DNA from: a virus
Direction: 5' to 3' (one strand)
IMG/VR virus record: IMGVR_UViG_3300036859_001049
Location: 1 to 40,147 of that record
DNA length: 40,147 nucleotides
Shown here: piece by piece, positions 20,795 to 29,664 of the stretch
How positions within the stretch are numbered: position 1 is the first letter of the stretch
Layout of the letters: the number at the start of each line of letters is the position of its first letter
The notes under the pieces: model-generated
Database searches by the model: none
The model's input: only the letters and a program-made list of their open reading frames with translations
Told to the model about the DNA's origin: nothing
Position numbers and translations under genes: made by a program

Positions 20795-22431
20795 TCCTCC
20801 AGGTCCCGCCCGTCGACTCGAAGCCGTGGCCGACGCTGGGCCCGCTCGTGTGCGACTGGATCGAGGAGAACCTGGTCTTCGGCCCGGGCGATCTGCGCGG
20901 CCTGCCCGCGCGCGTCGACGACCAGAAGCGCGCGTTCCTCTACTCGTTCTACGAGGTCCACCCGAAGGGCAGCCCGCGCGCCGGCCGCCGCCGCTTCGAT
21001 CGTTGCGCGCTGTCGCTCCGGAAGGGCGTGGCGAAGTCCGAGTTCGCGGCGTGGATCGCCGGCGCCGAGCTCCACCACGACGCGCCCGTGCGGTGCATCG
21101 GCTTCGATCGGCGCGGCAACCCGATCGGCGGGCCCGTCACGGACCCGTACATCCCGCTGATGGCGAACACGGAGGAGCAGAGCGAGGAGCTGGTGTACGG
21201 CGCCCTGAAGGCGATCCTGGAGCTGTCGCCGATCGCCGGCGACTTCGACATCGCGCTCCAGAACGTCGTGCGTTCGGACGGCACGGGGAAGGCCGTCGCA
21301 CTCGCCGGCGCGCCGGGCCCGCGCGACGGCGCGCGCACCACGTTCCAGGTCTTCGACGAGACGCACCGTCTCTTCTCGCCGCGGCACAAGGAAGCCCACC
21401 GGACCATGCTCGCCAACATGCCGAAGCGCCCGATGGCCGATCCGTGGGCGCTCGAGGTGACGACGGCCTTCTCGCCCGGCGAGCGCAGCGTGGCCGAGGA
21501 GGCGATGGACTACGCGCGCGCGATCAAGGAAGGCAAGATCGCGAACCCCTCGTTCTACTTCTTCCACCGCCAGGCCAGCGACACGCTGAAGATCTACGAC
21601 CGTGAGGGCGCGGTGATCCCGCGCGCGCTGCGCAAGGCTGTGGTCGAGGCCTCCGGGCCCGACGCCGGATGGTCGGACATCGACCGCATCACGAAGCAGT
21701 GGGACGACCCGAAGGCCGACCGCTCCTTCCTGGGCCGCGTCTGGCTGAACCAGCCGAAGCAGGCGGCCGACCGCGCCTTCTCCGTCGTGGCCTGGCAGAA
21801 CTGCGCGGACCCGGACTACGAGATCCCGGACGGTGTCCTCATCACGCTCGGCTTCGACGGCGCGCGCACGAACGACTCCGTCGCGCTGATCGGCACCGAG
21901 ATCTCGACCGGCTTCCAGGCCGTGCTCGGCCTGTGGGAGCGGCCGCGTACCGCGAAGGTGTGGGAGGCCCCGGAGGAGCTGGTCGAGGAGGCCGTCGCCG
22001 CGGCGTTCGCGCGCTGGAAGGTCTGGCGCATGTACGCGGACCCGCCCTACTGGGAGACGAACGTCGCCACCTGGGCGAAGGAGCACGGCGACGAGGTCGT
22101 GATCCGGTGGCGGACGAACCAGTGGACCAAGATGGCGGCCGCCTGCGCCGCCTACGCGACCGCCATGGCTCAGGGCCACCTGAAGCACGACGGCAACGCG
22201 GACATGGAGAGCCACGTCGGCAACGCGCACAAGCTCCAGATGCACGCGCGCGACTCCGACCGCAACTTCCTGTGGGTGATCGTCAAGGAGCGAAAGGACT
22301 CGCCGAACAAGATCGACGCCGCGGTCGCCGGGATCCTGTCGTGGCAGGCGCGCACGGACGCGCTGACGTTGAACGCCACGCCCGACGACGGGCCGTCGAT
22401 CTACGAGTCGCGAGGCATGGTGACCATGTGA
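20791..22431 (+). CDS. terL: Terminase large subunit
   Basis: 546 residues from GTG 20791. ATPase: Walker A-like SLRKGVAKSE (75-84) and Walker B FQVFDETH (185-192, DE = catalytic acidic pair). C-terminal nuclease: GFDGARTNDSVALIG as its first strand with a catalytic Asp, MYADPPYW in the middle and KIDAAVAGILSWQ near the end with the last Asp. It pumps DNA into proheads and cuts concatemers. Full length. Similar to terminases of HK97-type siphophages with an adjacent HNH gene. Confidence 0.93.
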   Translation: MILQVPPVDSKPWPTLGPLVCDWIEENLVFGPGDLRGLPARVDDQKRAFLYSFYEVHPKGSPRAGRRRFDRCALSLRKGVAKSEFAAWIAGAELHHDAPVRCIGFDRRGNPIGGPVTDPYIPLMANTEEQSEELVYGALKAILELSPIAGDFDIALQNVVRSDGTGKAVALAGAPGPRDGARTTFQVFDETHRLFSPRHKEAHRTMLANMPKRPMADPWALEVTTAFSPGERSVAEEAMDYARAIKEGKIANPSFYFFHRQASDTLKIYDREGAVIPRALRKAVVEASGPDAGWSDIDRITKQWDDPKADRSFLGRVWLNQPKQAADRAFSVVAWQNCADPDYEIPDGVLITLGFDGARTNDSVALIGTEISTGFQAVLGLWERPRTAKVWEAPEELVEEAVAAAFARWKVWRMYADPPYWETNVATWAKEHGDEVVIRWRTNQWTKMAAACAAYATAMAQGHLKHDGNADMESHVGNAHKLQMHARDSDRNFLWVIVKERKDSPNKIDAAVAGILSWQARTDALTLNATPDDGPSIYESRGMVTM

Positions 22432-23210
22432 AGATCCGAGTGCCGACCCTTCTCCTGCCGCCCGGCCTGCGCGCGGCCGCGCCGCCGAAGGTCATGGTCG
22501 GCTATCCGGTGGGCGGCTCCGTGACTCTGGCCTTCCACGCCTCCGTCCTCAGCCTGCTCGGGTACGAGATCGCCAAGGGCGACGACCGGCTGCTGGCGAG
22601 GATCACGCACAGCCAGGGCCTGTACGTCGCCGACAACCGGACGCTCCTGATCCAGCGGTTCTTGAGCACCGAGGCCGAGTGGCTCCTGCAGGTGGACACA
22701 GATATCGCGTTTCCGCCCACCCTGCTCGAGACGATGGTCGAGCTCGCCGGCACCGAGCGCAAGGTGCTGGCCGCGAGCGTCCCGCTCAGCGACGTCCTGC
22801 CCACGTGCGCGTTTAACCGCACGGAGGTCCCGGGGATCTTCGCGCCGCAGCCCAAGTTCGAGGGCGTGATCGAGTGCGACGCGGTGGCGACAGCTGTGCT
22901 CCTCGTCCACCGCAGCGTGCTGCTCGACATCGCCGACCTGGACGGACAGTCGTGGATGCACCACCTGTATCTGCCCGCCAGCAACGTCGTCACGGATATG
23001 CGCCACTTCGTCTACCGCAGTCAGGGCGAGGACCTGGCGTTCTGCATGCGCGCGAAGAAGGCCGGGCACCGCATCTGGTGCGCGCGTGTCCACGGGCTCA
23101 GGCACCACAAGGCGTTGGCCATGTCGCACGACTACGACCTCAAGGTGCCGACGGGCGATCCGGGAGTCGGCGTGGTTGTGGACGACGAGCTGGTGGAGGA
23201 AGTGGGATGA
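22428..23210 (+). CDS. GT-A type glycosyltransferase in the head module
   Basis: 260 residues, GTG 22428 overlapping the terL stop. VMVGYPVGGSVTLAFHAS, ADNRTLLIQRFL, then LLQVDTDIAFPP with the DxD-type motif DTD (90-92), and a later SQGEDLAFCMRAKKAGHRIWC, where the acidic pair of GT2-like enzymes is expected. It would move a sugar from a nucleotide donor to an unknown acceptor. Its place between terminase and portal suggests virion protein glycosylation, known for some phages; DNA glycosylation is an alternative. No signal peptide, so cytoplasmic. Confidence 0.82.
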   Translation: MKIRVPTLLLPPGLRAAAPPKVMVGYPVGGSVTLAFHASVLSLLGYEIAKGDDRLLARITHSQGLYVADNRTLLIQRFLSTEAEWLLQVDTDIAFPPTLLETMVELAGTERKVLAASVPLSDVLPTCAFNRTEVPGIFAPQPKFEGVIECDAVATAVLLVHRSVLLDIADLDGQSWMHHLYLPASNVVTDMRHFVYRSQGEDLAFCMRAKKAGHRIWCARVHGLRHHKALAMSHDYDLKVPTGDPGVGVVVDDELVEEVG

Positions 23211-24952
23211 ACCTCTGGAGCCGCGTGAAGCTGGCCTTCCGGGCGCTGACGTTCGCCGACCTGCCCCAGGCCTGGCGTTCGATCCTGGGCGACGGCGAGC
23301 CGGTGGCCGCGGGCATCGCCGTCAACGAGAAGACGGCGATGACCAACTCGGCCTTCTGGTGCGGCGTCAATCTGATCTCGTCGCAGATCGCGACGCTGCC
23401 GCGCCACGTGCAGCGCCGCGTGGCCGACGACGGCCGCGAGCGGGACCGTGTCCACCACGCAGCCCGCGTGCTCGAGCAGCCCAATACCATGACGACCGCG
23501 GTCACGTTCTGGGAGACGCTGATGGCGCACGCCCTGACCTGGGGCAACGGCTACGCCGAGATCGAGCGTGACAAGGCCGGCCGGCCGCTGGCGCTCTGGC
23601 TCATCACGCCCGACCGAGTAACCCCGTTCCTCGACGGCGACGTACTTCGGTACCGCTGCACCCGCGCTGCGGACGGCAAGCAGACCGTCCTCGACGCGGA
23701 CGACATGCTGCACATCCCCGGCCTGGGCTTCGACGGGATCCGCGGCTACTCCGTGGTCTTCATGGCGCGGCAGTCCCTTGGCCTGTCGCTCGCGGCCGAG
23801 CGCTTCGGCGCGAAGTTCTTCGGCAACGGCGCCCGCCCTCAGACCGTGCTCGAGCACCCGAAGCAGCTGTCGCCGGAGGCCCAGGACCGCCTGAAGGTCG
23901 GCTTCGCCCGCGAGAACGCCGGCGAGCGCCAGCTGGGCGTCACCGTCGCCGAGGAGGGCATGCGGGTCCGCGTCATCGGGATCCCCCCCGACGATGCGCA
24001 GTTCCTCGAGACGCGGCAGTTCCAGATCGAGGAGGTCGCGCGCTGGCTCAACACGACGCCCTCGAAGCTGAAGAGCAAGGTGGGCGAGCGCCCGGGCGGC
24101 AACCTCGAGGCCAGCCAGATCGACTTCCTCACGGACACGCTCCGCCCATGGCTGGTGCGGATCGAGCAGGAGTGCGACCGCAAGCTCTTCAAGGCGGCGG
24201 AACGCATCGTGTACTACGTCGAGCACGTGGTGGACGCGATCCTGCGCACCGACCAGAAGTCCCGCCTCGAGGGCTACAAGGTCCTGGCGGAGCTCGGGGT
24301 GCTGACGCCCGAGCAGATCGCGCGGAAGGAGAACCTGCCGGCGCCGAAGCAGCGCGAGGCGCCGATCGCGCAGCGGATCGAGAGCGTCGGCCAGCTCATC
24401 CGCGCCGGCTTCGATCCCGACGAGGCGGCCGCGGCGATGGGCCTTCCGAAGATCAAGCACCTGGGGGTGCTCCCGGTCACCGTGACCCCGGTCGAGTCCG
24501 GACCGAAGGGCCCACCGCCGGGCGACGGCCCGGAAGCGCAGCGGATGCGCGCGGCGGTCCGCGCGGTGCTGGTGGACGCGGCCGCGCGCTTCGCGCGCCG
24601 CGAGGCGACCCAGGCGCGCCGCGCCGCGAAGGACGGGCCGGAGGCCTTCGGCGCATGGGCCGAGCGCTTCTACGCGCGCGAGGTCCTGGTGCTGCGCGAC
24701 CTGATCCGTTGCGGCGTCGAGCTCCAGCTGGCGTTCGCGTCCGTCCGGGCCGACGCCGGCGGCGTGGCGGCCGCGCTGGCCGAGGACTACGCGAAGCGCT
24801 CGCGCGAGCAGCTGCTCGGCCTGAAGGCGTCGAACCTCGAGCGCGAGGTGGAAGGTGTCGTGGAACGCTGGCTCACGCTGCGGCCGATCGAGATCGCCGA
24901 CACCGTGGCCGCCATGAAGGAGGGGAGTCATGCCGGAGTTCACGCTGCCTGA
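23207..24952 (+). CDS. Portal protein (HK97 family) with C-terminal extension
   Basis: 581 residues, ATG 23207. SAFWCGVNLISSQIATLPRH, WETLMAHALTWGNGYAEIER, PDRVTPFL, DDMLHIPGLGFDGIRGYS and FQIEEVARWLNTTPSKL are typical in order for HK97-like portals. The twelve-subunit ring forms the DNA channel. After about residue 430 there is a helical extension of ~150 residues rich in Ala and Arg, which is long for the family and might contact scaffold or protease. Overlaps the protease gene by 23 nt. Confidence 0.92.
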   Translation: MNLWSRVKLAFRALTFADLPQAWRSILGDGEPVAAGIAVNEKTAMTNSAFWCGVNLISSQIATLPRHVQRRVADDGRERDRVHHAARVLEQPNTMTTAVTFWETLMAHALTWGNGYAEIERDKAGRPLALWLITPDRVTPFLDGDVLRYRCTRAADGKQTVLDADDMLHIPGLGFDGIRGYSVVFMARQSLGLSLAAERFGAKFFGNGARPQTVLEHPKQLSPEAQDRLKVGFARENAGERQLGVTVAEEGMRVRVIGIPPDDAQFLETRQFQIEEVARWLNTTPSKLKSKVGERPGGNLEASQIDFLTDTLRPWLVRIEQECDRKLFKAAERIVYYVEHVVDAILRTDQKSRLEGYKVLAELGVLTPEQIARKENLPAPKQREAPIAQRIESVGQLIRAGFDPDEAAAAMGLPKIKHLGVLPVTVTPVESGPKGPPPGDGPEAQRMRAAVRAVLVDAAARFARREATQARRAAKDGPEAFGAWAERFYAREVLVLRDLIRCGVELQLAFASVRADAGGVAAALAEDYAKRSREQLLGLKASNLEREVEGVVERWLTLRPIEIADTVAAMKEGSHAGVHAA

Positions 24953-25538
24953 GATCGAGATCCGCAGCTGCGGCGTCGAGCTGCGCGCCGCCGAGGGCGA
25001 AGGGTCGACGATCCGGGGCTACGCCGCCGTCTTCAACAGCAAGAGCGAGGACCTGGGCTTCCGGGAGATCATCCTCCCCGGCGCCTTCGACCGTGCGCTG
25101 AAGGAGGCGCACGACGTCCGCGCCCTCTGGAACCACAACAGCGACCTGGTGCTCGCCCGCACGAAGAACGGGACGCTGCGCCTGGCCGTCGACGCGCGCG
25201 GCCTGAAGATCGAGGCCGACCTGCCGGACACCCAGGCTGGCCGCGACGGACTCACGCTCATCAAGCGCGGCGACGTCGACCAGATGTCCTTCGCGTTCCA
25301 GGTGCCGCTGGGCGGCGACGACTGGACGCAGGAGGGGCGGGACATGGTGCGGCGCGTGGCCGACCTTGACCTCCTCGACGTCAGCCCGGTCGCGTACGCG
25401 GCCTACTCGAAGACGCGCGTGTCCGCGCGCGCTCTCGCCATGGCCAAGGAGCTGCCGCCGGAAGTGCCGCCGCCGGCGGCGCCGACCGGACGGTCTCTCG
25501 CGCTGAACGAGCTGCGCATGCGCCTGTGGGAGTTCTGA
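24930..25538 (+). CDS. Prohead maturation protease (HK97 gp4-like, S78)
   Basis: 202 residues, ATG 24930 with GGAGGGGAG just upstream. IRGYAAVFN, GFREIILPGAFDRAL, ALWNHNSD (His69) and DQMSFAFQ (Ser120) are the family landmarks of the His-Ser protease; DLLDVSPV carries the conserved SPV. It assembles inside the prohead and removes the capsid delta domain. No scaffold gene is visible, so as in HK97 the delta domain of the capsid protein would serve. Confidence 0.92.
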   Translation: MPEFTLPEIEIRSCGVELRAAEGEGSTIRGYAAVFNSKSEDLGFREIILPGAFDRALKEAHDVRALWNHNSDLVLARTKNGTLRLAVDARGLKIEADLPDTQAGRDGLTLIKRGDVDQMSFAFQVPLGGDDWTQEGRDMVRRVADLDLLDVSPVAYAAYSKTRVSARALAMAKELPPEVPPPAAPTGRSLALNELRMRLWEF

Positions 25539-25539
25539 C

Positions 25540-26094
25540 GTGGAGCTGCTCCTCGGCGCCGGCTCGGACCACTCCCGCCGTATGCCGCTGAGCGGGCGCC
25601 GGGAGTGGTCGCACCTGGTGACGCTCGACCAGAACGCCGACCACGCGCCGGACATCGTCCACGACCTCGAGCGGCTACCGTACGACTTCGCCGGCGACGA
25701 TACCTTCGACGAGATCCACGCCTACGAGGTCCTCGAGCACACCGGGCGACAGGGCGACTGGCGGTTCTTCTTCGCGCAGTTCTCCGAGCTGTGGCGCATC
25801 CTGAAGCCGGGCGGCCTGCTCGCGGCCACCTGTCCCAGCTACCGCAGCATGTGGGCCTGGGGCGACCCGAGCCACACGCGCGTGCTGACGAGCGGCTCTC
25901 TCGTCTTCCTCGACCAGGACCAGTACCGGCAGCAGGTCGGCAAGACGGCCATGTCCGACTTCCGCTTCTGCTATCGCGCCGACTTCGAGCTCGCGCGCGG
26001 CCAGGGCCCGGGCACGCTGATCGAGGACGAGGACTGTCTCCAATTCATCATCCGGGCCGTGAAGCCCTCGCGCTGGGCGCCGGCGCGCGCTTGA
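25540..26094 (+). CDS. SAM methyltransferase-like protein
   Basis: 184 residues, GTG 25540. DQNADHAPDIVHDLERLPYD, then FDEIHAYEVLEHTG, and LWRILKPGGLLAATCPSY are the later motifs of class I methyltransferases (DLxxLP, post-II HxxEHV-like, LKPGG). The start of the domain (glycine-rich GxGxG) is short: MELLLGAGS is the probable remnant. Placed between protease and capsid genes, which suggests modification of a virion protein or of a glycan added by the upstream transferase. Substrate unknown. Confidence 0.75.
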   Translation: MELLLGAGSDHSRRMPLSGRREWSHLVTLDQNADHAPDIVHDLERLPYDFAGDDTFDEIHAYEVLEHTGRQGDWRFFFAQFSELWRILKPGGLLAATCPSYRSMWAWGDPSHTRVLTSGSLVFLDQDQYRQQVGKTAMSDFRFCYRADFELARGQGPGTLIEDEDCLQFIIRAVKPSRWAPARA

Positions 26095-26119
26095 CGATTT
26101 CTTCGGGTTGCCCCACACT
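26091..26119 (+). promoter_or_regulatory. Possible late promoter before the capsid gene
   Basis: TTGACG (26091-26096), 17 bp, CACACT (26114-26119). The -35 is good, the -10 poor (3 of 6). It would give a leader of about 175 nt containing two hairpins. Weak evidence. Confidence 0.25.
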
Positions 26120-26180
26120 TCCGCCCGTAGACGTTGCAGTTCGATCGGGTCGGGCCGGCTAACCGCACCCACCGATCGTC

Positions 26181-26242
26181 CTAGCGTGCTCCCCGCACGA
26201 CTAACGGGCGTGGGCACTGAGCGAAGAAGCAGTCTTCTTTGC
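26181..26242 (+). other. Leader hairpins upstream of the capsid gene
   Basis: The gene-free gap 26095-26302 holds TAGCGTGC/GCACG(A)CTA (26182-26203) and GCGAAGAAG/CTTCTTTGC (26221-26229 with 26234-26242, 9 pairs, one wobble, loop CAGT). The segment is lower in GC than the genes around it. They may stabilise or regulate the abundant capsid mRNA, or the second may end upstream transcripts. Confidence 0.4.
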
Positions 26243-26302
26243 CAGGGCTCGCGCCCCTTCTAGTTTCGGGCGCTCCTGGCTTCGCGCTGGGAGGCGCACG
26301 AC

Positions 26303-27547
26303 ATGGACACGAAGGCCCTGATCGAGGAGCGAGTCAAGCTCCACGAGGACAACAAGGCCCTGCTCGACAAGGCGGAGAAGGAGGGTCGCTCGGCCCTCAA
26401 CTCCGAGGAGCAGGTCGAGTTCGACAAGCGCGACGCGCGCAGCGTCGAGATCCGGAAGACGCTCGACAACCACGCGCGCGTCGAGGCCGAGGAGCGCGCG
26501 CTCGGCGAGAGCCGCGGCCGCCGGGTCGACTCCGCGATCGTCCCCGTCGAGGACGCCCGCGCGGCCGACCAGCAGCTGGCGTTCCGGGCGTGGGCGATGG
26601 GCGACGACGCGCCCGACGAGATGGTCGCCGCAGCCCAGCGCCTCGGCTTCCGTCACCGGCAGAAGACGCTCGAGGTGCGCGCGCTGTCCAGCGTCACGGC
26701 GACGCAGGGGCAGAACACCATCCCGGACGAGATGATGCGCGCCTTCGTCGACGTGCAGAAGTGGTACGGCAGCGTGCGTTCGCTGTCGACGGTGTGGCCG
26801 ACCGCCACCGGCGCGCCCCTGCCGATCCCCACCGGCGACGACACGTCGAACACGGGTGAGATCGTGGCGGACGGCGGCGCGATCACGACCACGGCCGACC
26901 CGACGTTCGGCCAGGTCACGCTCGGGTCCTTCAAGTACAGCTCGAAGGCGCTCATCGTGCCGTGGGAGCTGCTGCAGGACTCGTTCCTCAACCTGCCCGT
27001 GTACCTCGGGCAGAAGCTCGGCGAGCGCATCGCGCGCAAGCAGAACGCCGACTACACGGTCGGCGGCGGCACCACGCTCCCGTTCGGAGTCGTGCCGCGC
27101 GCGTCGCTGGGCAAGACGGCCGCGGCGACGAACCTGATCACCTGGGACGAGGTGATCGACCTGACACACTCCGTGGACAAGGCCTACCGCGCGCAGCCGT
27201 CGTTCCGGCTGATGATGCACGACCTGACCGCGGCGTTCCTCCGCAAGCTGAAGGACTCCCAGAACCGCTACCTCTGGGAGGTCAGCCTGCAGGTCGGCCA
27301 GCCGGACAAGGCGTTCGGCATCCCCGTGGAGATCAACAACGACATGAGCAGCTCCTTCGCCACGGGCGAGAAGCTGGTCCTGGCCGGTGCGTTCTCCTAC
27401 TACAACATCCGCGACGCCGGCGGCGTCACGTTCATCCGCGCGGACGAGCTCCGCGTGCTGAACGGCCAGGTGGTCTTCCTCGCCTGGCAGCGCTCGGACG
27501 GCAACCTCACCGACACCACCGCGGTCAAGTACCTGCGCACGGCCTAG
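26303..27547 (+). CDS. Major capsid protein (HK97 fold)
   Basis: 414 residues, ATG 26303, GGGAGG upstream. Residues 1-75 are a charged coiled coil, the delta (scaffold) domain. Cleavage by the protease is likely near 126-127 (EVRALSS). The mature part shows the HK97 order: TIPDEMMRAFVDVQKWYGSV (N-arm), VPWELLQDSF (spine helix/P domain), GERIARKQNADYTVGGG, and the C-terminal IRADELRVLNGQVVFLAWQRSDG. Starts with a long leader and ends with a clear hairpin terminator, consistent with a high-level mono-cistronic message. Confidence 0.95.
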   Translation: MDTKALIEERVKLHEDNKALLDKAEKEGRSALNSEEQVEFDKRDARSVEIRKTLDNHARVEAEERALGESRGRRVDSAIVPVEDARAADQQLAFRAWAMGDDAPDEMVAAAQRLGFRHRQKTLEVRALSSVTATQGQNTIPDEMMRAFVDVQKWYGSVRSLSTVWPTATGAPLPIPTGDDTSNTGEIVADGGAITTTADPTFGQVTLGSFKYSSKALIVPWELLQDSFLNLPVYLGQKLGERIARKQNADYTVGGGTTLPFGVVPRASLGKTAAATNLITWDEVIDLTHSVDKAYRAQPSFRLMMHDLTAAFLRKLKDSQNRYLWEVSLQVGQPDKAFGIPVEINNDMSSSFATGEKLVLAGAFSYYNIRDAGGVTFIRADELRVLNGQVVFLAWQRSDGNLTDTTAVKYLRTA

Positions 27548-27558
27548 GTGGTGGCCAG

Positions 27559-27592
27559 CCGGAGGCGGTGGGCATGGGCCCGCCGCCTTCGG
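27559..27592 (+). terminator. Terminator after the capsid gene
   Basis: CCGGAGGCGG (27559-27568) pairs with CCGCCTTCGG (27583-27592), one G-T wobble; inside GGGC (27570-27573) pairs with GCCC (27578-27581). Followed by TCCCCTTTATC. It starts 11 nt after the stop codon and probably reduces read-through into tail genes. Confidence 0.65.
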
Positions 27593-27620
27593 TCCCCTTT
27601 ATCGAGGAGGGCACACGCCC

Positions 27621-28019
27621 ATGCGAGTTCGAGCGCTTCAGCCGTTCACCCTGGAGAACAGCGCCCACGTGACGGGCGACGAGATGGACATGATCGACGC
27701 GCACGCCGAGATCCGGATCGCGAACGGCCTGGTCGCTCGAGTCGAGCCGAAGCCGGCGAAGCCGCCGGCGGCGCCGCGGCCCGCGCGCGGCGCGGCCGCC
27801 ACCGAGACCGCCACGGCGCCGCCCGCCGGCGAGCCGACGACCGCCCCCGAGAGCGCGGCGGCGGCGGCGCCGAAGGAGCCCGAGACCGCGGGCGGGCAGC
27901 CCGCCGACGCTCCGCCGCCGACGCCCGGCGCCGGCGTCACCGCGCCCGGCCTGGTCGAGCGCGCGAGCACGCCGCCGTGGCCGCGGCGGCCGGCCAAGAA
28001 GGCCACGCGGAAGAAGTAG
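27621..28019 (+). CDS. Head-module small protein with Pro/Ala-rich tail
   Basis: 132 residues, ATG 27621, GGAGGG upstream. The first ~42 residues (MRVRALQPFTLENSAHVTGD... IRIANGLVARVE) form a small beta unit like those of short proteins between capsid and connector genes in many phages. The rest is Pro/Ala/Glu-rich and disordered, ending in a basic ATRKK. Function unknown. Confidence 0.65.
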   Translation: MRVRALQPFTLENSAHVTGDEMDMIDAHAEIRIANGLVARVEPKPAKPPAAPRPARGAAATETATAPPAGEPTTAPESAAAAAPKEPETAGGQPADAPPPTPGAGVTAPGLVERASTPPWPRRPAKKATRKK

Positions 28020-28028
28020 GCCCGACCG

Positions 28029-28685
28029 ATGGCCCTGCCGAACTACGCGCTCATGTCCGAGGCCGAGTTCCGCGAGCGCTACGGCGCCGGCGGGACCTCG
28101 CAGGCCGCGAACATTCAGAGCGCGCTGGCGTCCGCGACGCTGGCGATCGAGGCCCGTGTCTTCCGGCTGCTCGTGTCCCGCGGCTCGCTGACGGAGTACC
28201 ACACCCTCTCGTCCTGCGACCGCTTCACCGAGCTGTTCGTGAGCCAGTGGCCGATCGTCAGCGTCACGACGCTGCACGAGTCCGACGTCTTCCCGCGCGT
28301 GTACGACGGCACGAACGTGCTGGTGGCCGGCACGGACTACGAGATCGTGGCGCCCGACCGTCTCCGCCGCCTGGGCGCCGGCGGCCCGCGCTGCTGGCGG
28401 CAGGGCTCCCGCGTCGTCCGCAACGTGATGCTCGCCGGCTACAAGGGGCAGGACGGGCAGCCGAGCGCCGCGCCGGCGGTGCCCGACGACCTGAAGCACG
28501 TGTGCTTCGTGGTCGCGGCCTCGATCTTCCGCGAGGCCGATCGGAAGCAGTTCGGCGTGTCGGCCGCCACGGACGCGACCGGCAACTATCAGCGCTTCAC
28601 GGGCTACATCACGCCGTCGCTGGACGAGATGCTCGACCCCTACAAGCGGCGCGAGTTCCACCGGACCTGGGAGGTCGCGGCGTGA
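28029..28685 (+). CDS. Head-tail connector protein (gp6/gp15-like)
   Basis: 218 residues, ATG 28029. FRERYGAGGTSQAANIQSAL, ATLAIEARVFRLLVSRG, QWPIVSVTTLHE, GTDYEIV and VPDDLKHVCFVVAASIFRE match connector proteins that sit below the portal. A helical start, a beta middle with the PI.SVT.. strand, and a C-terminal helix with the VP.DL motif are visible. Overlaps the next gene by GTGA. Confidence 0.85.
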   Translation: MALPNYALMSEAEFRERYGAGGTSQAANIQSALASATLAIEARVFRLLVSRGSLTEYHTLSSCDRFTELFVSQWPIVSVTTLHESDVFPRVYDGTNVLVAGTDYEIVAPDRLRRLGAGGPRCWRQGSRVVRNVMLAGYKGQDGQPSAAPAVPDDLKHVCFVVAASIFREADRKQFGVSAATDATGNYQRFTGYITPSLDEMLDPYKRREFHRTWEVAA

Positions 28686-29179
28686 TCGACTTCTCGATCG
28701 AGGTCCGCGGCCTGCAGGAGACGATGGACTCCTTCAAGCAGTTCCGCCGCCGCGTGCCCGGCACGGTCCTGAACGCCGTGCGCCGCCCGCTGCGCCGCCG
28801 CGTTACGAAGGTGCGCCAGGGGATCCGCCGCGAGTCGGGCATCGGCCGCAGCATCTGGGGCAAGAAGGGTAACGCGATCGACCTGGCCAAGATAGTGAAG
28901 CTCATCAAGGCGAAGGTCGCAGGCGCCCAGCTGGTGACGGGCATCAGCCTCAAGGGCTTCCCCGCACTCATCGAGGAGGGCGGCCAGGTCAAGCCGCACG
29001 CGATCAAGAACGCGTTCGGCCAGGGCAAGGTCGCGAAACACCGCGGCATGACCGTGCGGCCGCACGGGATCGCGAAGCGCGTGCTCGCCGGCGTCGGCGC
29101 TGAGATCGTGGAGGCCGTCCGCCAGGACCTCGACAAGCTGAAGGCGAAGGTCATGTTCGGCAGCGGGAAGGGCCTCTGA
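28682..29179 (+). CDS. Tail completion / head closure protein (HK97 gp10-like)
   Basis: 165 residues from GTG 28682. FSIEVRGLQETMDSFKQFRR, VLNAVRRPLRRRVTKVRQGI and FPALIEEGG, HRGMTVRPHGIAKRVL give the pattern of HK97 gp10-type proteins: a first strand with xGLxEL, helices, then the RPxxRxA-like end. It would join completed heads to tails. Strongly basic. Coupled to the next gene (TGATG). Confidence 0.8.
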   Translation: MIDFSIEVRGLQETMDSFKQFRRRVPGTVLNAVRRPLRRRVTKVRQGIRRESGIGRSIWGKKGNAIDLAKIVKLIKAKVAGAQLVTGISLKGFPALIEEGGQVKPHAIKNAFGQGKVAKHRGMTVRPHGIAKRVLAGVGAEIVEAVRQDLDKLKAKVMFGSGKGL

Positions 29180-29664
29180 TGGCGAACCAGCACGAGACCG
29201 TGGTGCTGGCGATCGTCGCGCGGCTGGAGGCCGGCGGACCCCAGCGCGTTTACACGCCGAACGCCGTGCAGCGCGTCCTCTGGTTCCCCGTCAACTGGAT
29301 GCCGGACGAGACGCACGACACGCAATACATCGTCCACCCGGGCGACGAGACGTTCCGCGTCGGGAGGCCGGACAACTGCTCGGTCGAGGGCCGCGCGGAG
29401 ATCTTCGTCGTGGTGCTCCGGCGCCTCATCCAGGGCAGCGACAACCCGGCGACGGAGCCACCCGAGCGGTGGCAGGTCGCCAACGAGCTGATCGCGGACG
29501 CAGCCGAGGCGATCTTCGCGGACCAGCAGTTCGGCAAGACCGCGCTCGGTCTGGTCGAGGACTCCATCTTCGTCGACCGGACGCCGGCGGCGGATCTACC
29601 GGGCTACGCCATCGGCGGGCTCCGCTTCATCGTCCGCTACGCGACGAACAGGCCGGGCCGATGA
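29179..29664 (+). CDS. Putative tail terminator protein
   Basis: 161 residues, ATG 29179. Starts with a helix HETVVLAIVARLEAGG, then beta strands and WQVANELIADAAEAIFADQQ, ending with GGLRFIVRYAT. This topology and gene order (after the gp10-like gene, before the tube) fit tail terminators, which cap the tube and set its length. Sequence identity to known ones is not obvious. ATGA overlap to the next gene. Confidence 0.7.
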   Translation: MANQHETVVLAIVARLEAGGPQRVYTPNAVQRVLWFPVNWMPDETHDTQYIVHPGDETFRVGRPDNCSVEGRAEIFVVVLRRLIQGSDNPATEPPERWQVANELIADAAEAIFADQQFGKTALGLVEDSIFVDRTPAADLPGYAIGGLRFIVRYATNRPGR

